Positions 1-7,991 of a stretch of 64,000 nt of DNA are shown here, piece by piece. The notes below the pieces were generated by a model, which was given only the letters and a program-made list of their open reading frames with translations, was not told the DNA's origin and ran no database searches. Source of the stretch: JADJPO01 sp963724535 (GTDB lineage Bacteria > Actinomycetota > Actinomycetes > Actinomycetales > Kineosporiaceae); contig CAVRVD010000002.1 of the NCBI GenBank assembly GCA_963724535.1, positions 124,001 through 188,000 on the forward strand, read 5' to 3'. Both the position numbers and the translations under genes were made by a program. The first letter of the stretch is position 1. The number at the start of each line of letters is the position of its first letter.

Positions 1-450
1 GCCGACAAGTCGCCGTACAAGACCCATCAGGGCGGCTACGTCGCCACTGCGAGCGGCATGGGCTGGTACGTGCAGGTCAGCGCCACCGGGCTGTTCGTCG
101 CCGGCGGCTGGTACGCCGCGTCGTCCGACCAAGTGGCGCGCTATCGCGCAGCGGTGGACGACGGGAAGGCCGGATCGACGTTGTCGGACGTCCTGGGCCG
201 GTTGTCGCGTACCGGGTTCGAGGTGGGTGGTGAGCAGTTGAAGAGCCGCCCTCGGGGGATCGCCGCCGACCATCCCCGGCTCGAGCTGCTGCGCCATCGC
301 ACCCTGACCGCGGCCCGCGACCACGCGGAGCCCGACTGGCTGGCCACGGCGCAGACCCTGGGCCGGGTACGAGACGACTGGCGCGCCATCCGACCACTGG
401 TCGACTGGCTCGCCGAGCACGTTGGTGCGGCGGCGCAGAGCCGCTCCTGA
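1..450 (+). CDS. DUF2461 domain protein, 5' end outside window
   Basis: The frame is open from base 1, so the first in-window ATG (base 58) is internal; 149 residues of the C-terminal part are visible. The stretch DKSPYKTHQGGYVA followed by GWYVQVSATGLFVAGGWY matches the core of DUF2461 (TIGR02453) proteins, whose family signature includes a similar DKSPYK motif. These are soluble proteins of about 210-230 residues with no established biochemical role, so roughly the first third is missing. The following exporter is on the opposite strand and convergent. Family assignment is confident; function is unknown. Confidence 0.85.
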   Translation, partial: ADKSPYKTHQGGYVATASGMGWYVQVSATGLFVAGGWYAASSDQVARYRAAVDDGKAGSTLSDVLGRLSRTGFEVGGEQLKSRPRGIAADHPRLELLRHRTLTAARDHAEPDWLATAQTLGRVRDDWRAIRPLVDWLAEHVGAAAQSRS

Positions 451-574
451 CCGGAGCCGGCACTGCCTCGTCGCCGTGCCCCGCGGCGACGTTCGGCGGC
501 GTCCCCGCAGCCTGGCGTCATCCCCCGGAGGCGGGTCACAGCTGTGGGTCACAGCCGGACGGGCCGACCGGACG

Positions 575-1414
575 TCACGACACGTCGCGCCGGGTGGTCA
601 GGAACGCGCCGAGGACCGCCAGCACCAGCGCGTAGCCGGTCAGCACCAGCGCCGCCTGCCACCAGTGTGCGAACGACTGCATGGCCGTGGCCGGGTCGAC
701 CGTCTGTCCCGCGGTCGGGTCGCTGGTGATGAGCATGTTGGTGGTGAGGTTGCCCGGGATCCACTTCATCGCCGACCACCACTCCTGCACGCTGAACAGG
801 ATGTTCAGGGCCAACTGGACGACGAAAGCGGCGCCCACCGCGATGAGCACCGCGGCGATCTGGTTGCGGATCAGCATGCCGATCCCGAACCCGAACAGCG
901 TCCAGACCATGAAGGCGACGGTCGCGATCCCCAGCGACTTCTGTACCTCGGAGTCGCCGAGCAGCGTCGGTAGGTCCTTGACCAGGGCCAGGATGCTCGC
1001 TCCGCCGGCGACGCTCGCAGCCACATGCACCAACGCGTACACCGCGCCGACCACCAGGACCGCGACCATCTTCGAGACCATCACCACCCACCGGTTGGGA
1101 ACGGCGAGGAAGGTCGCCGTGATCGTCTTGTGCCGGTACTCGGTGGTGATCAGCAGGATGCCCAGCGTCAACGGGAACAGCGTGGTCAGGCTCTGCACCA
1201 TGCCGGCGTTGTAGACGAGCTGGGCCGTCCCGACGGTCAGGGTGGCGAACGGGTTGCCCTGGTCGTCGGCGGGTCCACCGACCTGGTCCGAGCCGACCAG
1301 CGCCGCGAACCCCATCGCGATGAGCGCGGCCATCAGCGCCATACCCAGGGCCATGCCCCACCACAGCTTGGTCGTGAAGACCTTGCGCACCTCTGAACGG
1401 ATCGCCCCGATCAC
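575..1414 (-). CDS. ABC-2 type transporter permease
   Basis: A 279-residue protein with about six hydrophobic segments: residues ~20-40, ~80-100, ~120-145, ~165-185, ~190-215 and ~245-270. It starts like bacterial ABC-2 permeases (short IRSEVRKVFTTKLWW amphipathic stretch before the first membrane helix). GTG start; the start codon overlaps the stop of the upstream ATPase as GTGA (1411-1414), so the two are translationally coupled and form one exporter. Substrate cannot be read from the sequence; lipids, peptides or drugs are typical of the family. Confidence 0.88.
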   Translation of the reverse strand: MIGAIRSEVRKVFTTKLWWGMALGMALMAALIAMGFAALVGSDQVGGPADDQGNPFATLTVGTAQLVYNAGMVQSLTTLFPLTLGILLITTEYRHKTITATFLAVPNRWVVMVSKMVAVLVVGAVYALVHVAASVAGGASILALVKDLPTLLGDSEVQKSLGIATVAFMVWTLFGFGIGMLIRNQIAAVLIAVGAAFVVQLALNILFSVQEWWSAMKWIPGNLTTNMLITSDPTAGQTVDPATAMQSFAHWWQAALVLTGYALVLAVLGAFLTTRRDVS

Positions 1415-2370
1415 GCCACGACTCCCATCTGCTCGCCGTCCGGTCGATCTGTGCCGAGGTTGCGGTTGGTGCCGTCGGTGAGGCTGAAGAACAGGTCCTC
1501 CAGGTCGCCGCCGCTGCTGCGCAGCTCCCAGATCGGCAACCCGTGGGCGAGCGCGACGTCGCCGACCAGCTTGAGGTCGGGCGTCGCCACGATCAGCGCA
1601 CCGGACCCGTCCGGCCGAGAGGTCGCCTGGGCGACGTCGAACAGGGCCCGGGCCAGGGCGGTCGGGTCCGAGGTGCGCACCACGCAGGTGGCCTCGCCAT
1701 GCAGCGCATCCACCGAACCGGCCGTCACCAGCCTGCCGTTGTTGATGATGACGATCTCGTCGACGGTCTGCTCGACCTCCTGCAGCAGGTGGCTGGAGAC
1801 CAGGATCGTCTTGCCTCCCGCGCTCAGTGATCGCAGCAGCTCACGCAGCCACCGGATCCCCTCCGGGTCAAGGCCGTTGGCCGGTTCGTCGAGCAGCAGC
1901 ACCTGGGGGTTGCCGAGCAGTGCGGCGGCCAGGCCCAGGCGTTGCCGCATCCCCATCGAGTACCCGCCGGCCGCCTTACGGCCCGCGGCCTCGAGCCCGA
2001 CCAGGCTGAGCAGCTCGTCGACCCGTTCGTCGCCGATTCCCGCGGTGGCAGCCAGTGTTCGCAGGTGGTTGCGTCCGCTGCGGCCGGGGTGGAAGTTGGT
2101 CGCCTCCAGCGCTGCGCCGACCATGGTGATCGGGTGTGGGATGTGCCCGTACGGCCGACCTCCGATGGTGGCCGTCCCGCTGGTTGGCTGGACCAGGCCC
2201 AGAGCCATCCGCAGCGTGGTCGTCTTCCCGGCGCCGTTCGGGCCGAGGAACCCGGTGATCCGTCCCGGTTCGACGTTGAAGGTCAGGTCATCCACGGCGG
2301 TGAAGCTGCCGAAGCGCTTGGTGAGGTTGCGGATCTCGATCCGTGCGCCGGGCGGGGCTGTGTCCGTCAT
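1411..2370 (-). CDS. ABC transporter ATP-binding protein
   Basis: 319 residues starting at the ATG at 2370 (MTDTAPPG); the open frame runs further upstream but without family similarity and across a hairpin. The nucleotide-binding domain is complete: Walker A GPNGAGKTT, signature YSMGMRQRLGLA, Walker B VLLLDEPANGLDP and the switch His in SSHLLQE. The C-terminal third (after ~220) is the usual variable tail of DrrA/CcmA-like exporters. It energises the permease encoded immediately downstream (4-base overlap). A perfect hairpin separates it from ppk2, so it probably has its own promoter. Confidence 0.93.
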   Translation of the reverse strand: MTDTAPPGARIEIRNLTKRFGSFTAVDDLTFNVEPGRITGFLGPNGAGKTTTLRMALGLVQPTSGTATIGGRPYGHIPHPITMVGAALEATNFHPGRSGRNHLRTLAATAGIGDERVDELLSLVGLEAAGRKAAGGYSMGMRQRLGLAAALLGNPQVLLLDEPANGLDPEGIRWLRELLRSLSAGGKTILVSSHLLQEVEQTVDEIVIINNGRLVTAGSVDALHGEATCVVRTSDPTALARALFDVAQATSRPDGSGALIVATPDLKLVGDVALAHGLPIWELRSSGGDLEDLFFSLTDGTNRNLGTDRPDGEQMGVVA

Positions 2371-2446
2371 GGCGTGGATCCTCTCAGCCTCCCCTGAGGT
2401 GAGTCCAAGGCGACGGGAGGTGCCCCGCCCGGGCCCGCATCGCAGT

Positions 2447-2490
2447 CTGGGTGGGGTCTGCCACCGAACTCGGTGGCAGACCCCACCCAG
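2447..2490. terminator. Perfect 20-bp hairpin between ppk2 and ABC ATPase gene
   Basis: Bases 2447-2466 and 2471-2490 are exact reverse complements with a 4-base loop (AACT). It begins 20 bases after the ppk2 stop on the minus strand. There is no T-tract on either side, so it fits the T-less strong hairpins common in high-GC actinobacteria; termination is inferred from position and stability. Its arms contain GGGGTCTGCCACCG. Confidence 0.7.
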
Positions 2491-2510
2491 ATCGATCGAA
2501 GCGTCTCCTC

Positions 2511-3548
2511 CTAGAGCCTGGGCAGCAGCCGTCCCGAGTTCTCCCCCGCCTCGTACACCTCGGACGCCGGACCCACGATCAGCGGGTCGGGCCTGCCGAC
2601 GAGTCCGTGGTCCTTGGACGGGTAGTTGAAGCTCGACAGCAGCACCCGCATCGCCTCGATCCGAGCCCGCTTCTTGTCGTTGGACTTGATCACCGTCCAC
2701 GGGGCGTCCGCCGTGTCGGTGTAGAAGAACATCGCCTCCTTGGCCTCGGTGTAGGCGTCCCACTTGTCGAGGCTGGCCAGGTCAGTGGGGGAGAGCTTCC
2801 ACTGCTTGACCGGATCGACCCGCCGGGAGGCGAACCGGGCGTGCTGCTCCTCACGGCCGACCGAGAACCAGAACTTGAACAGCCTGATGCCCGAGTTCAC
2901 GAGCATCCGTTCGAAGTCCGGGCACTCCCGCATGAACTCCAGGTACTGGGTCGGGGTGCAGAAGCTCATCACCCGCTCGACACCGGCCCGGTTGTACCAG
3001 GATCGGTCGAACATCACGAGCTCCCCGGCGGTCGGCAGGTGTGACACGTACCGCTGGAAGTACCACTGGCTGCTCTCGACCTCGGTCGGCACGGACAGGG
3101 CCACCACCCGGGCCCCGCGCGGGTTCATGTGCTCGGTGAACCGCTTGATCGAGCCACCCTTGCCGGCCGCGTCCCGACCCTCGAACAGGATGACGAGCTT
3201 CTGGCCGGTCTCCTTGACCCAGTGCTGCAGCTTGAGCAGCTCGATCTGCAGCGCGTACTTGGTCTTCTCGTACTCGTCGCGCTTCAGCTTCCTCTTGTAC
3301 GGGTAGCCGATTCGCCAAGCCGGCAGGTCCTCGTCCGGCGTGCCGCTCGCCAGCGCGTCGGCCCCCGCCGCCTGGGTGGCGGTGGCGTCGACGGTGGCGC
3401 CGCCGGTCTCGCCGTCGTCCCGGTCGTCACCGCCGCCGGTTCCATCCAGCTCGGAGAGGTCGTCGCGCAGCTCGGCGAGCTCGGCCAGCTCGAATTCCTC
3501 AGCGATCTCGTCGCTGCTCTGACCGGAAGTGGGCGTACTGGAGTCCAT
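2511..3548 (-). CDS. ppk2: Polyphosphate kinase 2 (PPK2 family)
   Basis: 345 residues from the ATG at 3548. PPK2 enzymes transfer phosphate between polyphosphate and nucleoside diphosphates in the cytosol. The kinase core spans about residues 77-320 and has Walker A GRDAAGKGG (~124-132), the lid motif PRGARVVAL and Walker B MFDRSWYNRAGVE. The first ~75 residues are acidic and low in complexity (many Asp/Glu/Gly), an extension outside the conserved domain. A single PPK2 domain with these motifs fits a class I (NDP-phosphorylating) enzyme, but class cannot be fixed by eye. It is transcribed leftward and followed by a strong hairpin. Confidence 0.95.
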   Translation of the reverse strand: MDSSTPTSGQSSDEIAEEFELAELAELRDDLSELDGTGGGDDRDDGETGGATVDATATQAAGADALASGTPDEDLPAWRIGYPYKRKLKRDEYEKTKYALQIELLKLQHWVKETGQKLVILFEGRDAAGKGGSIKRFTEHMNPRGARVVALSVPTEVESSQWYFQRYVSHLPTAGELVMFDRSWYNRAGVERVMSFCTPTQYLEFMRECPDFERMLVNSGIRLFKFWFSVGREEQHARFASRRVDPVKQWKLSPTDLASLDKWDAYTEAKEAMFFYTDTADAPWTVIKSNDKKRARIEAMRVLLSSFNYPSKDHGLVGRPDPLIVGPASEVYEAGENSGRLLPRL

Positions 3549-3597
3549 TCGATCAGGGTAGGGACGGCGCCCGTGCGCCACCAGGGAAAGCGCTGGA

Positions 3598-4389
3598 CTA
3601 GCCGGCTCCTCGCCGGGCGCCGCTGGTGGCTGCCCGTCGTCCTGGCCTGGCCGGTTCCCGCTTGCGACGACCTGCGCGCCCTCTCTCGTGAGCTGCGCGA
3701 TCCACCAGCGCCTCGAACAGGGCCAGCTGCGCCGGGTCGCTCTGCGCCGTGTCCTCGGCGTGCCACTGGATGCCGAGGAACCACCCCGGCGCCTGTGGGT
3801 CGGTGACCGCCTCGATGGTCCCGTCCGGGGCGACGGCACCGGTCCGCAGACCCGCGCCCAGGCGGCCGATCCGCTGGTGGTGGTAGCACGAGATGTCGGC
3901 GGTGTCCGTACCGAGCAGCCCGGCCAGCTCCGGGTCGTCGATGGTGAGCGGCTGGACGACGTGCCGGTGCGGGGTCTGCATGTGCTGCTCCAGGTCCCCG
4001 CCCAGGGCGGCGTTGACGACCTGCAGCCCGCGGCAGATCGCCAACACCGGGACCGCGGCCTGCCGGGCCCAGACAGCCACTGCCAGGTCGAAGCCGTCCT
4101 GCTCATCGTCGACGTCGTAGAGATGCTCGGAGTCCGGCTGCTGGCCGTACCGGCGGGGGGCCAGGTCGCCGCCGCCGGGCAGCAGCACGCCGTCCGCCCA
4201 GGACAGCCGCTCGGCGACCTCGCCCGGCTCGACCTCGCCGTTCAGGGCGTGTGGGAAGACGGTGAGCGGCTCCCCGCCCGCCGCGTGCACCGCGCCGAGC
4301 AGCTTGCTGGCGTTCACCACGGCCCGGAAGCGCAGGGCCGAGGCCGAGGCAGAGAACCGGCCGGGGACGGCGATCAGCGGTCGGGGCAC
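3598..4389 (-). CDS. Gamma-glutamyl-gamma-aminobutyrate hydrolase-like (peptidase C26)
   Basis: 263 residues with a class-I glutamine amidotransferase fold of the PuuD type. The nucleophile lies in AICRGLQVVNAALGG, and the His/Glu pair in GIQWHAED, where the usual HPE is HAE. The YHHQRIGRLG stretch matches the substrate-side loop of PuuD-like hydrolases. Such enzymes hydrolyse gamma-glutamyl amides in the cytosol (putrescine or related amine catabolism), but no puuA/B/C partner is nearby. The last ~35 residues are Arg-rich and not conserved. Monocistronic; divergent from the PIG-L gene. Confidence 0.88.
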   Translation of the reverse strand: MPRPLIAVPGRFSASASALRFRAVVNASKLLGAVHAAGGEPLTVFPHALNGEVEPGEVAERLSWADGVLLPGGGDLAPRRYGQQPDSEHLYDVDDEQDGFDLAVAVWARQAAVPVLAICRGLQVVNAALGGDLEQHMQTPHRHVVQPLTIDDPELAGLLGTDTADISCYHHQRIGRLGAGLRTGAVAPDGTIEAVTDPQAPGWFLGIQWHAEDTAQSDPAQLALFEALVDRAAHERGRAGRRKREPARPGRRAATSGARRGAG

Positions 4390-4590
4390 GGGTGGTCCAG
4401 GGTGTCGGAGTGGTCAGGCCATCGTTAGGACCCAAAGGAAGCCCGACCATAGAACACGGGCATGGGTCGGATCGGCAACCCCACCCGCCCGGGTCGTGTC
4501 GGGCCTAGCCGCCGCGTGGGCCTGGGCTGGTCCGACCCGGATCGGCGGACCTGCGTTTCCGGGACGCTGGGGGATGGGGATGATGGGGCC

Positions 4591-5400
4591 ATGTCCACCA
4601 TCGTGTTCGTCCACGCCCATCCCGACGATGAGGCCAGCCAGACCGCCGGCTCGATGGCCCGCGCCGCCGACGAGGGACACCGGGTGGTGGTGGTGTTCGC
4701 CACCAATGGTGACCACGGCGAGCCGCCGGATCACCTGGCCGAGGGCGAGAGCGTCGTCGACGGCCGCCGCCGTGAGGCGCAGGCCAGCGCCGAGGTGTTG
4801 GGGCTGGCCGCCGTCCACTGGCTCGGTTACGCCGACTCCGGAATGACCGGCTGGGAGCAGAACGCCTGGACCGGTGCGCTGTGCTCGGCCGACCCCGACG
4901 AGGCGGCCAAACGGCTGGCTGCGGTGCTGGACTCCGAGCAGGCCGACGTTGTCGTCGGTTACGACTGGCACGGCGGCTACGGCCACCCCGACCACATCGC
5001 CGTGCACCGCCTCGTCCACGCCGCCGCGGCGCTGGCCGCGCGCCGTCCGCGGCTGCTCGAGGTCACCATGAACCGCGATGCGTGGCGCCGGATGTTCGAC
5101 CAGGCGAGGGCCGCTGGGATGGACACCTCCGGGCCGGACGGTCAGGACTGGGACCCGGACGCCCCCGCCGATGACGGCAATCCGGTCGGCACCCCGGAGG
5201 CCGAGATCCACCTGCAGGTCGACGTCACGGCGTGGCTGGAGCGTAAACGCGCTGCGCTGCAGGCGCATGCGAGTCAGACCAGCGATGTCGGGATGATGCT
5301 CTCGCTGCCGCCGGAGGTGTTCGCGTCGATGTTCTGCCTGGAGCACTACATCGAGCCCGGTCGCGAGCCGGGGATGCGCCAAGGCTGGATCTTCGACTGA
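4591..5400 (+). CDS. PIG-L family deacetylase
   Basis: 269 residues; start chosen at the ATG at 4591 because the zinc motif begins at residue 10 (HPDDE, 10-14), as in this family, although the frame is open further upstream. The second zinc ligand is in GHPDH (131-135). PIG-L/LmbE enzymes are zinc-dependent N-acetylglucosaminyl deacetylases; actinobacterial members include MshB and Mca of mycothiol metabolism. Which amide it cleaves is not clear from sequence. Followed 16 bases later by a perfect hairpin terminator. Confidence 0.92.
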   Translation: MSTIVFVHAHPDDEASQTAGSMARAADEGHRVVVVFATNGDHGEPPDHLAEGESVVDGRRREAQASAEVLGLAAVHWLGYADSGMTGWEQNAWTGALCSADPDEAAKRLAAVLDSEQADVVVGYDWHGGYGHPDHIAVHRLVHAAAALAARRPRLLEVTMNRDAWRRMFDQARAAGMDTSGPDGQDWDPDAPADDGNPVGTPEAEIHLQVDVTAWLERKRAALQAHASQTSDVGMMLSLPPEVFASMFCLEHYIEPGREPGMRQGWIFD

Positions 5401-5416
5401 CGAGCGGTCCGGGTCT

Positions 5417-5440
5417 GGAGGCCGTCACCGGACGGCCTCC
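5417..5440 (+). terminator. Hairpin terminator after PIG-L gene
   Basis: GGAGGCCGTC (5417-5426) and GACGGCCTCC (5431-5440) pair perfectly over 10 bp around the loop ACCG, 16 bases after the PIG-L stop. It is followed by TTCGG, with no long T-tract. Confidence 0.75.
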
Positions 5441-5589
5441 TTCGGCGGCCCTCGCCTCAGCGAAAGCGCCGGCCCTCGTCGCGGCGGGACGCCCAGACCA
5501 CGAACACTCCGACGGCGACGCGTCGGGTGCGTCAAGTCATCGGTTCACCCGTCCGATGTAGTCATCGGTCGCCCGTGGAAGGAACGCCG

Positions 5590-6360
5590 ATGCAGCCCAC
5601 CACCCTGTTGTGCACCGGAATGCTCCGCAGTGGAAGTACCTGGGTCTTCCATGTGGCCCGCCACGCCATGGCCCTCGCCGACCCGGTCATCTACCGAGAG
5701 GTCGGCTACCTGGCCGGGACGGCCCTGGCCGAGGTGACGGTCACCCCGGCCCGCTACCACAGGCTCGTGCAGTGCCAGGCGGACGCCGGTGCGATCACCG
5801 ACGCGATCCGGGCGGGCGTGGTGCACCGGGTGATCTACTGCCACCGGCACCCGATGGCGGCGCTGGCCTCGCGCATCGACCAGGTGTCCGCTGCGGCACC
5901 GGTCGCCGACGACCGGATGCTGCGTCAGGTGATCTTCGACGTTATCGACGGAATGCAGCTCGGCCGGCGGCTGCGCGGCGTCCCCGGGGTGCTGTTCCTC
6001 GACCCGCACGCGGACGGGGAACCGGCGGCGCTGGACGCCGTCCTGACCCACCTCGGGCTGCAGCTCACCCCGGGCCAGCGGATGGCTGTGCTGGCCGAGC
6101 ACTCCTTCGAGCGGCTGCAGCACACGAGCACCGAGATCGGTGAGATCGCCGACGAGAACCCGTTGCGGGGCACCGACTCCCTGGACGCCATGGCCACCGT
6201 CCTGGCCGCTCACGGGATGGACAGCGGGCCGCTACGGGACTGGACCACCGAGCTCACCGTGGAGCAGATCACCAAGGCCTGCATCGCGTTCGCCGAGTAC
6301 GGGGACTTCGGCGCGGCGATCGGTCCGGCACCGGCCCGCGGGGCGCTGGTCGAGGTCTAG
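5590..6360 (+). CDS. Sulfotransferase-like protein
   Basis: 256 residues from the ATG at 5590, chosen because GGAAGGAA (5577-5584) sits at Shine-Dalgarno distance. An upstream in-frame GTG at 5527 has none. The N-terminus has GMLRSGSTW (10-18), which matches the 5'-phosphosulfate loop ([PR]RSGSTW) of PAPS-dependent sulfotransferases. VIYCHRHPMAALAS at ~85 resembles the 3'-phosphate site region (typically RxPxxxxxS). The remainder is poorly conserved, so acceptor and even activity are unknown. No other sulfur-transfer gene lies nearby. Confidence 0.65.
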   Translation: MQPTTLLCTGMLRSGSTWVFHVARHAMALADPVIYREVGYLAGTALAEVTVTPARYHRLVQCQADAGAITDAIRAGVVHRVIYCHRHPMAALASRIDQVSAAAPVADDRMLRQVIFDVIDGMQLGRRLRGVPGVLFLDPHADGEPAALDAVLTHLGLQLTPGQRMAVLAEHSFERLQHTSTEIGEIADENPLRGTDSLDAMATVLAAHGMDSGPLRDWTTELTVEQITKACIAFAEYGDFGAAIGPAPARGALVEV

Positions 6361-6374
6361 TCGGCCGGGTTCAG

Positions 6375-7991
6375 TCAGAGCCGCTGGACGGCGCGGCGGA
6401 GCTCGGTCAGCCGGTCAAGCTCGGCGTTCACCGGGGTGACCACTCGGACGTCGATCACCTCAGTGACGTTGTCCTCCAACGACTTCCGGGCCCGGCGGGC
6501 CCGGCGTCTGGCGCCCCAGGCGGTGAACCGGCGGCCGAGTGCCGCGATCAGCACCCCGACCACGGCGCCGCCTGCCCAGAGCAGCGTGTGCAGCTCGAAC
6601 CCGCGCCAGGTCGGCGTCGGCGGCTCCGGGAACCGGAACCAAGCAAGGAGCCACAGCCCGAGCAGCCACAGCAGACCGCCCACGAGCGCGGCCGCGGCGA
6701 GCCATTGCACCAGCCCGAGCAACCGCCACCACAGCGGCGGGCCGATGTGCAGGTCGGTGCTGCCGGCCGCCTCGTCGAGGGCGTCGGGCAGCCGGTCCTT
6801 GGTGCCCTCGACCACCGACTCCACCGACAGCCGGGCCTGTTCCGGCAGGCCGTGACCGGCGTCCCGGGACAGATGCCGCAATGCCTCGTCCAACCGGGCC
6901 GTGGCCAACGGGTTCGAGGCGATGGCGGTGCGTCGCACAGCGTGGGTCACGCCGTCGCCGTCGGGCAGCTCCGGACGGCGCCCGCCGAGCCCGAGCCTGG
7001 ACAGCGGGTCCGGCTTGGCCCTGCGGACCCAGCGCAGCAACGGCCAGCCGACCGCGAGCGTGCCCCGGTGCCGGTACGACCTGGCGACCGCGGCCTCGAT
7101 CTGGTCGCCACCGGCTGCCTCGGTGGCGGCCCCGACGAGCTCGCGGCGCCGGTCCTTCGACACCGAACGGTCCGCCAAGGCCGCCCATGAGGACGCGAGA
7201 TCTGTTGCCAGCCAGTCGATGTCGGCATCGATCCGGGTGACGATGGCGCGTCGTTCGGCGACCCGGGCGGCCAGCTCGCGGCGCAGCGCGTCGACGCCCT
7301 CGCCGGTGACCGCCGAGACCGGGATCACCCGCACCTCGCTCAGGCCGTCCTCGGCCAGCAGCCGGGACAGGTGCGCGACGGTGCCGGCCCGCGCCTCGCC
7401 GTCCAAGCGGTCGACCTGGTTGAGCAGCACCATGCTCACCGCGCCGTGCCGGCCGAAGTTGCGCAAGTAGCCCTCGTGCAGCGCCGCGTCGGCGTATTTC
7501 TGCGGGTCGACCACCCAGCCGAACACGTCGACCACCTTGACCAGCCGGTCAACTTCGGCGCGGTGTGCGGTGACCCTCGAGTCGTGGTCGGGCAGGTCGA
7601 GCAGCACCAGGCCGTCCAGCTCGCCGGCCTCGTGCCGCTGCCGGTTGGGGATCTCCAGCCAGTCCAGCAGCTGCTCGGCCCCGTCCCCATAGACGGCGGC
7701 CAGCGGCGCGGACGTGGTCGGCCGGCGGATCCCGGTAGTCGCCCACTCCGTTCCGGTGATCGCGTTGAACAGCGACGACTTACCGCTGCCGGTGGCCCCG
7801 GCCAGCGCCACCACGGTGTGGCTGGTGCCGTGGCCCAGGCGCTGGGTCGCTGTGGTCGTGGTGGTCCGGATCCGGGCCAGGACGGCGTCGTCCAACCGGC
7901 CCTGGCCGAGCTCGGCGATGTCACCGAGCGCCGCCAGCCGGCTGTGCAGCTGGTCGAGCTCTCGGGCGACGGTGCGGGCCGAGGGGCTCAC
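6375..7991 (-). CDS. Dynamin-like GTPase, second of a tandem pair
   Basis: 538 residues. The GTPase domain has G1 GATGSGKS (65-72), G3 DLPDHDS and G4 NQVD. After a long helical middle part there are two hydrophobic segments (~425-450 and ~465-490) and a short helical tail, the architecture of membrane-associated bacterial dynamin-like proteins. GTG start overlapping the stop of the upstream GTPase gene (GTGA, 7988-7991), so the pair is coupled. In Streptomyces a comparable pair, DynA/DynB, stabilises the division machinery at sporulation septa; that role here is an inference from architecture and pairing only. Confidence 0.85.
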   Translation of the reverse strand: MSPSARTVARELDQLHSRLAALGDIAELGQGRLDDAVLARIRTTTTTATQRLGHGTSHTVVALAGATGSGKSSLFNAITGTEWATTGIRRPTTSAPLAAVYGDGAEQLLDWLEIPNRQRHEAGELDGLVLLDLPDHDSRVTAHRAEVDRLVKVVDVFGWVVDPQKYADAALHEGYLRNFGRHGAVSMVLLNQVDRLDGEARAGTVAHLSRLLAEDGLSEVRVIPVSAVTGEGVDALRRELAARVAERRAIVTRIDADIDWLATDLASSWAALADRSVSKDRRRELVGAATEAAGGDQIEAAVARSYRHRGTLAVGWPLLRWVRRAKPDPLSRLGLGGRRPELPDGDGVTHAVRRTAIASNPLATARLDEALRHLSRDAGHGLPEQARLSVESVVEGTKDRLPDALDEAAGSTDLHIGPPLWWRLLGLVQWLAAAALVGGLLWLLGLWLLAWFRFPEPPTPTWRGFELHTLLWAGGAVVGVLIAALGRRFTAWGARRRARRARKSLEDNVTEVIDVRVVTPVNAELDRLTELRRAVQRL

